Positions 1-6,344 of a stretch of DNA of 14,857 nt are shown in pieces. The DNA is from DATFYI01 sp035315125 (GTDB lineage Bacteria; Chloroflexota; Anaerolineae; Anaerolineales; Anaerolineaceae). A model generated the notes under the pieces. That model was not told where the DNA came from, ran no database searches, and saw only the letters and a list, made by a program, of their open reading frames with translations. The stretch is taken from assembly GCA_035315125.1 (NCBI GenBank), contig DATFYI010000156.1:1-14857 (forward strand), read 5' to 3'. The position numbers were made by a program, and so were the translations under genes. The first letter of the stretch is position 1; the number at the start of each line of letters is the position of its first letter.

Positions 1-1
1 A

Positions 2-496
2 GCAGGTCAGCGTACAGCCGTGGTAGAAAAACTATCCAAGGCTCACTCAATTGTACGCGAGAAAGAGTTTGCTACACTGCGAGAGCGTTTGGAAGGCAAT
101 GAGAACCTATCCAATATTTTTGCTGCCTGCATTCGCTGCCATAACTGTATGACTGTTTGCCCAATTTGTTATTGTAAAACCTGTGTGTTCAAGAGCCAGG
201 TTTTTGACCACGAGCCAATGCAATATCTGGCTTGGGCCCAGCAAAAAGGCGCTTACCGGATGCCTGCGGATACCATGCTTTTTCACCTGACCCGTTTAAA
301 CCATATGGCATTATCTTGTGTTGGTTGTGGAATGTGTATTGAAGCCTGTCCGGCTGAACTACCTGTTGGGACAGTTTTCAGCATGATTGGGCAGCAGGTA
401 CAGGGAGTATTCAACTATTTGCCCGGTAGAAACCTGGATGAAAAACCACCTCTGGTTACTTTCAAGGCAGATGAATGGACTGAAGTTGGTGAATAG
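2..496 (+). CDS. FdhB/FrhB-like iron-sulfur subunit, C-terminal part (5' end outside window)
   Basis: Partial gene: the frame is open from base 2, with no stop or convincing start, so the true start lies upstream. A GTG at base 20 has no Shine-Dalgarno site and is probably internal. Numbering from that GTG, Cys37, 40, 43 and 47 form a C-x2-C-x2-C-x3-CP cluster motif, followed closely by Cys50, 52 and 55. A second motif is Cys100, 103, 106 and 110, ending in CP. The C-terminal stretch with YLPGR and a LVTFK-like tail resembles the C-terminal part of FdhB-type formate dehydrogenase beta subunits and FrhB-type F420-linked proteins. In that family the beta subunit carries a flavin and passes electrons between F420 or another donor and iron-sulfur clusters. 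The part that would bind flavin is not in the window. The next gene starts 20 bases downstream, so this is likely the electron-input subunit of the flavoprotein complex encoded there. HdrA/HdrC-like origin is the main alternative. Confidence 0.72.
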   Translation, partial: AGQRTAVVEKLSKAHSIVREKEFATLRERLEGNENLSNIFAACIRCHNCMTVCPICYCKTCVFKSQVFDHEPMQYLAWAQQKGAYRMPADTMLFHLTRLNHMALSCVGCGMCIEACPAELPVGTVFSMIGQQVQGVFNYLPGRNLDEKPPLVTFKADEWTEVGE

Positions 497-501
497 TTTT
501 G

Positions 502-508
502 GGAGGAG
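502..508 (+). promoter_or_regulatory. Shine-Dalgarno site setting the start of the iron-sulfur gene
   Basis: GGAGGAG lies 8 bases before the ATG at 517. It rules out the in-frame TTG at 499, which sits upstream of it, and favours ATG 517 over the overlapping GTG at 508 and the TTG at 511. Confidence 0.8.
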
Positions 509-516
509 TGTTGACA

Positions 517-1203
517 ATGTCTGATCAAACACAAATGATCCCCATTTATATTATGGGCAAGCGTTATGATGTACCACCCAGTCTGACCATTATGAAGGCT
601 ATGGAATGGTCCGGATATTCACTTGTCCGGGGAGTTGGCTGCCGGGGTGGTTTTTGTGGCGCCTGTGCAACCGTTTATCGTATTAAAGATGATCCCAAGC
701 TGTATTTTGGATTGGCTTGCCAGACTGTGGTGCAGCCGGAAATGTATCTGGCGCAGATTCCTTTCTTCCCAGCCAAACGAGCCAGTTACGATATTACCAA
801 ACTGAAAGCCGAGCCCAGTACTTTATTTAAATTGTATCCCGAATTACTGCGCTGCCTGGGTTGTGGTACTTGTACAAAATCCTGCCCGCAAGAATTGGAT
901 GTCAAAGGTTATATGGCAGCGGCCATGCGCGGTGATATCAGTGCAGTTGCCAATATGTCATTTGATTGCATTATGTGTGGTTTGTGTTCAGCGCGCTGCC
1001 CGGCAGAAGAACCTCAATATAACATTGCTATTTTGAGCAGACGTCTCTATGGGCGCTATCTGGCGGTCCGATCGGAACATTTAGAAAAGCGGGTTGTAGC
1101 CATCAAGGCAGGAGAATACGATACTGAAATCTCCCAACTCAAACAAATGAGTCTTGATGAGCTAAAACAATTGTATAAAGCCCGCGATATTGAACCAAAT
1201 TAA
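517..1203 (+). CDS. [2Fe-2S] / double [4Fe-4S] protein, fumarate reductase iron-sulfur subunit type (SdhB/TfrB-like)
   Basis: A 228-residue protein from ATG 517. The N-terminal third is a plant-type [2Fe-2S] fold: Cys42, Cys47, Cys50 and Cys68, with the CRGGFCGAC signature. Two ferredoxin motifs follow: Cys113/116/119/123 and Cys151/154/157/161, each C-x2-C-x2-C-x3-CP. Canonical SdhB/FrdB has one [4Fe-4S] and one [3Fe-4S] cluster; here both motifs have the full four cysteines, so two [4Fe-4S] clusters are expected, as in HdrC or TfrB. TfrB of methanogens also has a C-terminal CCG domain, which is absent here. The protein ends in a charged helical tail. It should relay electrons between the FdhB-like protein upstream and the flavoprotein 18 bases downstream. 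No signal peptide or membrane segment is seen, so it is probably cytoplasmic. Role by family and context; partner electron carrier unknown. Confidence 0.8.
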   Translation: MSDQTQMIPIYIMGKRYDVPPSLTIMKAMEWSGYSLVRGVGCRGGFCGACATVYRIKDDPKLYFGLACQTVVQPEMYLAQIPFFPAKRASYDITKLKAEPSTLFKLYPELLRCLGCGTCTKSCPQELDVKGYMAAAMRGDISAVANMSFDCIMCGLCSARCPAEEPQYNIAILSRRLYGRYLAVRSEHLEKRVVAIKAGEYDTEISQLKQMSLDELKQLYKARDIEPN

Positions 1204-1221
1204 GCGAAGAGAGAGAAAACC

Positions 1222-2823
1222 ATGACTTATACACCTGAGATGATGGAATTGATTAAAGTCGTGGAGGCTACTCGACCTCAACGAGTTGGACAGCGTTTCC
1301 CCTCTATGACCATGGAAGAACGTGAGCAAGTCCTGAATTCTTTTCACCCGGATTATATAAAAGCCAATATGCGAGAAATTCGGGTTGGCGTGAACAAAGG
1401 AAGTCGAATGCCATTGGAACTGGCGGATGTTTTGGAAGGGCGCCCGCGTGTCAGCCCGGATTTTGATCTGAGCCAGCCTGAATTTGAAACCGATGTATTG
1501 ATTGTGGGGGGCGGTGGAGCAGGCTCTTGCGCGGCCTTATTGGCTGACGAAGGTGGGACGAAAGTGACGCTTGTGACAAAGCTTCGCCTGGGAGATGCTA
1601 ATACGATGATGGCACAGGGAGGGATTCAGGCGGCGGACCGGCCGGAAGATTCTCCGGCCATCCATTATCTGGACGTGCTGGGCGGAGGTCATTTTTCTAA
1701 TTTCCCCGACCTGGTTGAAGCGTTGGTTAAGGATGCGCCAGAGGTAATTCAATGGCTGGAAAACCTGGGAGCCATGTTTGATAAATTACCGGATGGGTCC
1801 ATGTATGAAGAGCATGGTGGGGGCACCAGCAAGAAACGCATGCATTGCGCGCGGGATTATACCGGCGCCGAGATCATGCGAACATTGCGCGATGAAGTAC
1901 GTAACCGTTCGAATATTGAAGTAATCGAATTTTGTGCGGCTGTAGAACTGGTACTGGATGACAACGGAAAGGCCTGTGGGGCAATTTTGTATAACATGGA
2001 AACCGAACATTATTTATATGTGCGTGCCAAGGCTGTGGTTCTGGCGACCGGTGGAAGTGGACGTTTGCACTATCAGAATTTTCCAACAACGAACCATTTT
2101 GGTGCTACTGGAGACGGGTTGGTGATGGCTTATCGAGTTGGAGCAAATTTGACTTTTTTGGATACAATGCAATATCACCCCACCGGCGCAGCTTATCCGG
2201 AACAGATTTTGGGACAGCTAGTAACTGAAAAGGTGCGCAGTTTGGGAGCCCAGCCTGTGAACATCAAAGGCGAGCAGTTTGTATACCCACTTGAACCGCG
2301 TGATGTGGAAGCTGCGGCTTTTATCCGTGAATGCAGCGAGCGTGACCTGGGAATCACTACATCTACAGGCTTATCCACCGTTTGGTTGGATACGCCGATG
2401 ATTGACCTGATTCATGGTCCCGGGACAGTTTATAAAGCCTTACCTGCCATGGCCAGGCAATACAAACGGTTTAACATCGATATGGCGAAAGAACCTATAC
2501 TGGTATACCCAACCCTGCATTATCAAAATGGTGGAGCAAGGATTAATGTTGATTGTTCGACCGGGGTGCCCGGGTTGTTTATGGCCGGTGAGGTAAGCGG
2601 TGGCGTACATGGACGCAATCGATTAATGGGTAACAGTCTATTGGATGTTTGCGTTTTTGGCAGGCGAGCAGGGAGAGCAGCTGCAATTTATATCTCGGGT
2701 GTAACTCCGGGAAAACCAAACTTGAAACATGTTGAAATGTGGAATAAAGAGTTGGATGAAGTTGGTTTGAACGGCAAGGTTCATTCGCCTGTTCTTCTGC
2801 CCAATTACACTCGTGTGTTTTAA
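1222..2823 (+). CDS. Fumarate reductase/succinate dehydrogenase-type flavoprotein, probably soluble
   Basis: A 533-residue FAD protein. A Rossmann GGGGAG motif lies at residues 96-101, preceded by an unusual N-terminal extension of about 90 residues. Dicarboxylate-site residues of the SdhA/FrdA family are kept: H319-P-T-G, a TE-x2-R motif, R360-D-V, H433-Y with a following GG, and H463-G-R-N-R467 before MGNSLLD. This supports fumarate reduction or succinate oxidation. In membrane SdhA/FrdA a His in an SHT-x2-AQGG motif binds FAD covalently. Here that position is Asn127 (ANT-x2-AQGG), so FAD should be bound non-covalently, as in soluble relatives. The usual RGEGG stretch is altered to RSLGA, and the C-terminus is shorter than usual (family about 580-600). 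The ATG at 1222 follows a purine-rich GAAGAGAGAGA stretch. L-aspartate oxidase is an alternative, but two iron-sulfur partners argue for a fumarate reductase complex. Confidence 0.82.
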   Translation: MTYTPEMMELIKVVEATRPQRVGQRFPSMTMEEREQVLNSFHPDYIKANMREIRVGVNKGSRMPLELADVLEGRPRVSPDFDLSQPEFETDVLIVGGGGAGSCAALLADEGGTKVTLVTKLRLGDANTMMAQGGIQAADRPEDSPAIHYLDVLGGGHFSNFPDLVEALVKDAPEVIQWLENLGAMFDKLPDGSMYEEHGGGTSKKRMHCARDYTGAEIMRTLRDEVRNRSNIEVIEFCAAVELVLDDNGKACGAILYNMETEHYLYVRAKAVVLATGGSGRLHYQNFPTTNHFGATGDGLVMAYRVGANLTFLDTMQYHPTGAAYPEQILGQLVTEKVRSLGAQPVNIKGEQFVYPLEPRDVEAAAFIRECSERDLGITTSTGLSTVWLDTPMIDLIHGPGTVYKALPAMARQYKRFNIDMAKEPILVYPTLHYQNGGARINVDCSTGVPGLFMAGEVSGGVHGRNRLMGNSLLDVCVFGRRAGRAAAIYISGVTPGKPNLKHVEMWNKELDEVGLNGKVHSPVLLPNYTRVF

Positions 2824-2880
2824 TGAAAAAAGAATTAATTCAGATAATGACATGAATCATTCCATCTTTTTCAAACCTAT

Positions 2881-2887
2881 AAAGGAG
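2881..2887 (+). promoter_or_regulatory. Shine-Dalgarno site setting the malic enzyme start
   Basis: AAAGGAG lies 6 bases before ATG 2894. The frame stays open back to an ATG at 2813, inside the end of the flavoprotein gene. The residues that would be added look unlike the family N-terminus, so 2894 is chosen. Confidence 0.8.
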
Positions 2888-2893
2888 AAACGT

Positions 2894-4357
2894 ATGCTCG
2901 CAACCCATAAGCCAACCGTGGAAGAACTTAAAGCACAAGCAGCACAACCAATGGCTGATGCTCAAGTGCTCCATCCCTTTTACAGGGGAAAGATTGAAAC
3001 CACACTAAAATGCTGTGTGCGTGATTTCAATGATTTTTCTATTTGGTATACGCCGGGTGTCTCAAAGCCCTGCCTGGATATTCGTGACCACCCTGAGATG
3101 GTGTACGAACATACCAACAAGTGGAATACCGTGGCTGTTGTCTCGGATGGTACCCGTGTACTGGGTATGGGTGATATCGGACCCAAAGCCGGTTTACCCG
3201 TCATGGAAGGAAAATCCTTACTCTATAAATACCTGGGGGGTGTAGATGGCTTTCCACTTATGATCGACAGCAAAGATCCAGCAGACATCATAAAAGTGGT
3301 CAAGCTGCTGCAGCCTGGCCTTGGAGGCGTAAACCTGGAAGATCTCTCGCAGCCGAAATGTTTTTATATCCTGGACACCTTGCGTGGTGAATGTGAGATT
3401 CCTATCTGGCATGACGATCAACAGGGTACGGCCTGTGTAACACTGGCTGGCCTGATCAATGCATTGAAGGTGGTAGGCAAGAAAATCGACGAAGCCAAAA
3501 TTGTCTTTATCGGCGCCGGAGCAGCCAATGTTGCCATTTCCCGCCTGATCTTTTCCTATGGGGCAACTCCCGAATTGTGCACCGTAGTGGATAGCAAGGG
3601 AATATTGAACAAAAAGCGTGCGGACATCGCTGCAAAGCAAGCGGAGTATGTGGATAAGTGGAAGCTATGTAATAAGACGAATGTTGAAGGCCGAGATGGC
3701 GGTATCGCCGAAGCATTGGTTGGGGCGGATGTCTGCATTGCCCTCTCCCACAACGGCCCAGACGTGATCCAAAAAGAGTGGGTCAGCAAAATGGCCAAGG
3801 ATGCAGTCGTATTTGCATGCGCCAACCCAATTCCAGAAATGTGGCCCTGGGATGCTACTGAAGCCGGCGTAGCCGTATTTGCTACAGGACGCTGTGATTT
3901 TCCAAACCAGGTCAACAATAGCCTGGGCTTCCCTGGCATTTTCCGAGGTACTCTGGATGTGCGCGCCAAGACCATCACCGATGAAATGTGCATTGCCGCT
4001 GCAATCGAGCTGGCGAGAGTGGCCGAAGAAAAAGGCCTCAGTTGTGATTATATTATGCCTTCTATGGATGAAGTAGACGTTTTCGCTCGGGAGGCCGCAG
4101 CCGTTGCCATGAAAGCGATCGAACAGGGCATTGCCGGCATCACGAATGTGACTTATGAACAGGAATACGAAAACGCTATGGCGATGATCATGCGGGCACG
4201 CGGGCTTGTACAGGATGCCATGGCGATTGGCTATATTAAGATGCCCGAGGGCAGCCCAACTCCCAGGCCCAGCTTGAAAGCCAGCCAGGCGATTGCAATG
4301 GCAGCCTCACGGAAAGAAGATCCTGCGGATCCAAACGCCGCAAAAGGTTGCTTCTAA
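2894..4357 (+). CDS. Malic enzyme (malate dehydrogenase, oxaloacetate-decarboxylating)
   Basis: A 487-residue single-module malic enzyme that would convert malate to pyruvate and CO2 with NAD(P)+. The malic N-domain shows the catalytic Tyr in Y52-TPGV, the VSDGT and GDIGP-x-AGLPVMEGK107 block with its catalytic Lys, the NLED stretch and the HDDQ-GTA motif near residue 175. The NAD(P) Rossmann motif GAGAAN begins at Gly207, and ANPIPE and NQVNNSLGFPGIFRG blocks are intact. The E. coli MaeB-type phosphotransacetylase domain is absent. The C-terminus carries a tail of about 35 residues rich in Ala, Pro and Ser, ending in KGCF. Cofactor choice cannot be read safely from sequence. The gene lies 70 bases after the flavoprotein gene with no terminator between, so it probably shares the transcript. 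It would link fumarate/malate metabolism to pyruvate and could supply reductant for, or drain products of, the upstream complex. Confidence 0.92.
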   Translation: MLATHKPTVEELKAQAAQPMADAQVLHPFYRGKIETTLKCCVRDFNDFSIWYTPGVSKPCLDIRDHPEMVYEHTNKWNTVAVVSDGTRVLGMGDIGPKAGLPVMEGKSLLYKYLGGVDGFPLMIDSKDPADIIKVVKLLQPGLGGVNLEDLSQPKCFYILDTLRGECEIPIWHDDQQGTACVTLAGLINALKVVGKKIDEAKIVFIGAGAANVAISRLIFSYGATPELCTVVDSKGILNKKRADIAAKQAEYVDKWKLCNKTNVEGRDGGIAEALVGADVCIALSHNGPDVIQKEWVSKMAKDAVVFACANPIPEMWPWDATEAGVAVFATGRCDFPNQVNNSLGFPGIFRGTLDVRAKTITDEMCIAAAIELARVAEEKGLSCDYIMPSMDEVDVFAREAAAVAMKAIEQGIAGITNVTYEQEYENAMAMIMRARGLVQDAMAIGYIKMPEGSPTPRPSLKASQAIAMAASRKEDPADPNAAKGCF

Positions 4358-4383
4358 AATATCCATTGTTTTAAGATAAAAAG

Positions 4384-4421
4384 AACGCTGCTCATTTGGA
4401 AATTCCCAGGTGAGCAGCGTT
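4384..4421. terminator. Bidirectional intrinsic terminator between convergent genes
   Basis: A perfect 11-base stem, AACGCTGCTCA (4384-4394) and TGAGCAGCGTT (4411-4421), encloses a 16-base loop. On the plus strand a T-rich run (TATTTATT) follows, so it can end the malic enzyme transcript. On the minus strand the stem is followed by CTTTTTATCTTAAAAC, so it can also stop the nucleotidyltransferase transcript coming from the other side. Confidence 0.85.
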
Positions 4422-4490
4422 TATTTATTGCAGATCTGGTTTATTAGTTTGCTATAAATCTAAATCACCAGGATTTTTCTTGCAAGAACC

Positions 4491-5306
4491 CTAACCCCAA
4501 TCTTCAACTAAATTGTACCAGGGCTTCTGAGTCCCTATTTTTGCCCGTCGCTTCCAGTTACCCGATTTGGGAGCATCTTCGATTTTTTGTAAGACCTGAT
4601 CTACTTTTTTGCAAATCGTCTCACGCTGCTTATCATCCAGAACTGCCACCCCAACCGTGGCATTCTTTACATTTTCCAGATTGTGCGTGGCAGTGTAATA
4701 AAACCCCCAATCATCCGACATTATTTTGGCTACATATTTGCTATTGATTGCCCCGTGATCGTCGTCGCCAATTGGTGCAGCAAGAAACAGGAGCATGGCG
4801 TCTTTTAGATCCTTGTCGTTGATCTGGACAATTTGCATTTTTTGGAGCAGAAGATCCGCCAACGAGATGCACAGTGGATGAATCTCCAACCGGTCTTTGA
4901 ATTCGACTGGGTGATTATAGGAAAGCCGGTCGAAAAAGACATCTATCATCGGAACACCGCCACCAAAGTAAATGTGGCGCGTGTTTCCGCTGATCACAGC
5001 CGCACGTTTTTCGATTTCGTAGCCTTGAGATTGGAAGAAAGGCACCATCTTCCCACGGCATTTTCCATAACTGGCATAGTCGATGTCGGTAAAGACCCGA
5101 TCTCCAAGTCTTTCCATGCGATGGTAAAGGTCGACGTATTCCGGGAAGTAAAAATGCAGGGCAATTGGACCCATGACACGTATAATGATGCCCTGTTTTT
5201 GGGCTTTTTCAATCAAACTGCGGGCTTCTTCCAGGAATTTCTCGGGTGAAGGGTACTTTTCTAACGGTATCTCTTTTGGAAGTCTAAACTTCTTTTCTAG
5301 AGACAT
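4491..5306 (-). CDS. Nucleotidyltransferase-fold protein of unknown substrate
   Basis: A 271-residue protein starting at ATG 5306. It resembles the nucleotidyltransferase-like (AbiEii/MNT-like) superfamily: a Gly46-centred motif (VMGPIALHFYF) aligns with the GG-TAL loop, Asp74-Ile-Asp76 gives the paired catalytic Asp, and Asp122 in a MIDVFFD strand gives the third. The loop between Gly46 and DID is longer than usual, with about 20 extra residues. The segment CISLADLLLQKMQIVQ followed by a KDLKD helix is typical of these proteins. A conserved-looking IGDDDHGAINSKY block and a basic C-terminal tail follow. No antitoxin gene lies beside it, so a toxin role is not supported. It is the last gene of a likely operon after the metallophosphoesterase (69-base gap) and ends at the shared terminator. 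The transferred nucleotide and the target are unknown. Confidence 0.65.
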   Translation of the reverse strand: MSLEKKFRLPKEIPLEKYPSPEKFLEEARSLIEKAQKQGIIIRVMGPIALHFYFPEYVDLYHRMERLGDRVFTDIDYASYGKCRGKMVPFFQSQGYEIEKRAAVISGNTRHIYFGGGVPMIDVFFDRLSYNHPVEFKDRLEIHPLCISLADLLLQKMQIVQINDKDLKDAMLLFLAAPIGDDDHGAINSKYVAKIMSDDWGFYYTATHNLENVKNATVGVAVLDDKQRETICKKVDQVLQKIEDAPKSGNWKRRAKIGTQKPWYNLVEDWG

Positions 5307-5313
5307 ATCAGGT

Positions 5314-5320
5314 CTCCTTT
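5314..5320 (-). promoter_or_regulatory. Shine-Dalgarno site setting the nucleotidyltransferase start
   Basis: On the minus strand AAAGGAG lies 7 bases before ATG 5306. It overlaps the codons that a TTG start at 5324 would use, so that longer form is unlikely. Confidence 0.75.
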
Positions 5321-5336
5321 TCAAATAACATATAAG

Positions 5337-5352
5337 CCATCATCGTTGATGG
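5337..5352. repeat. Small intergenic hairpin
   Basis: CCATCA-TCGT-TGATGG forms a perfect 6-base stem with a 4-base loop in the gap between the metallophosphoesterase stop and the nucleotidyltransferase Shine-Dalgarno site. No T run follows on the minus strand, so it is not a normal terminator. It could stabilise or process the mRNA, or be chance. Confidence 0.4.
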
Positions 5353-5375
5353 ATAATTCAGGCAAGATCATCGGC

Positions 5376-6317
5376 TTAGCCGGACGTAAAAACGTAGTCT
5401 TGTATCTTGCCCTTATCTAACATAATCACCACCCCTTTCAGGATCCCTTCTGAATACTCGCTACCAGGGTTTATGATCGTCGTCTTGCCGATCTTTTGAA
5501 CGCCGCGCGATTCGTGAATGTGACCATGCAATCCTAACAGGGGTTGGTATTTTTGGATCATTTTTGCTACTGCTTTACTGCCAACGTGGATTTTTCTATC
5601 TGCAGCCTGTACCAGATCGGCAGTTAATTCAGGAGCCAGGTCGAGAGCAAAGCCGTATGGCGGGGCATGGAAGTTGAAGATGGCATTTTGTTTATTCTGG
5701 ATTTTTGCTACAAGTTTCTCCAGCATTGGCTCCAATTCTTCGTCTGGCTTCTCACGCGGAGTATCCCAGGGAGTTGGGTTGGTCCAGGCAAACGTAATCA
5801 TCTCATGGTCGCCAAGCATAACACAGCGGTCGTTGCAATTGACGATGACTGAAGAGTCTTCGATCACCTGATCAACTTCCATATGGTCGTCGTTCCCAGG
5901 CGCCATATAAACCTTGTAGCTGGTGCCAGCCAAGCGCTCATCTGCCAAATTGATCCATTGTTTCAGGCGTTCGAGCATGAGTTGCTTAAACAAATCATCC
6001 AATTTTTTTGGATCCGCCTTATACGAGATAAATTCATCTTTGGTGAGATGGACCCAGTAATATCCGACCATTTCGATGGTTTTTTTGAGTTTGTCAAGCT
6101 CTTCTTGGGTGTTAACCTCTACCTGTTGGGCCATGAAGGTGGTGGCCCAGCCACCACCTGGCTTCTCGATCAACGGGATCAGCATTTTACCGGTCAGATC
6201 ACCCAATAAGATACCAACGTCGACATTATAGGCTTTTAAGGCATTCAGAAATTTGCGATAGCAAACATTAGAGCCGTGTACGTCGGTTACGAAAAAGATT
6301 CTTATGCCTTTACTCAT
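5376..6317 (-). CDS. Calcineurin-like metallophosphoesterase
   Basis: A 313-residue cytoplasmic phosphoesterase of the binuclear-metal calcineurin superfamily. All five motif blocks are present in order: D12-V-H14-G, G-D40-LTG, G-N142-D-D-H145, an NFH-APP strand near residue 217, and G-H266-I-H268-ES. Between blocks two and three lies an insert of about 95 residues, largely helical and charged, which probably shapes the substrate site. The start at ATG 6317 has a good AGGAGAGG site 4-5 bases upstream. It follows the permease stop by 27 bases, and the nucleotidyltransferase gene comes after it, so the three are probably co-transcribed. The family hydrolyses phosphomonoesters or phosphodiesters, including nucleotides, nucleic acids and cyclic nucleotides; the substrate here cannot be read from the sequence. 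Pairing with a nucleotidyltransferase hints at opposing add/remove chemistry, but this is inference. Confidence 0.85.
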   Translation of the reverse strand: MSKGIRIFFVTDVHGSNVCYRKFLNALKAYNVDVGILLGDLTGKMLIPLIEKPGGGWATTFMAQQVEVNTQEELDKLKKTIEMVGYYWVHLTKDEFISYKADPKKLDDLFKQLMLERLKQWINLADERLAGTSYKVYMAPGNDDHMEVDQVIEDSSVIVNCNDRCVMLGDHEMITFAWTNPTPWDTPREKPDEELEPMLEKLVAKIQNKQNAIFNFHAPPYGFALDLAPELTADLVQAADRKIHVGSKAVAKMIQKYQPLLGLHGHIHESRGVQKIGKTTIINPGSEYSEGILKGVVIMLDKGKIQDYVFTSG

Positions 6318-6344
6318 TTATCCTCTCCTATGTCTCTCCTAAAG

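Noticed and set aside
2824..2893. Separate promoter for the malic enzyme (GATAAT near 2843)
   Set aside because: No acceptable -35 hexamer is seen at the right spacing; the gap is AT-rich, and such boxes are expected by chance.
3218..3993. Two overlapping antisense open frames of 140 and 145 codons inside the malic enzyme gene
   Set aside because: They lie wholly inside a clear malic enzyme gene, lack recognisable motifs and Shine-Dalgarno sites, and are explained by codon bias of the real gene.
4477..4488. Perfect 12-base palindrome TTCTTGCAAGAA just after the nucleotidyltransferase stop
   Set aside because: It has no loop and no T run on the minus strand, and a much better terminator lies at 4384-4421. 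It may be chance or a weak binding site.
4491..6317. Toxin-antitoxin system (AbiEii-like toxin)
   Set aside because: There is no AbiEi-type antitoxin or other small DNA-binding partner; the neighbour is a full-size metallophosphoesterase.
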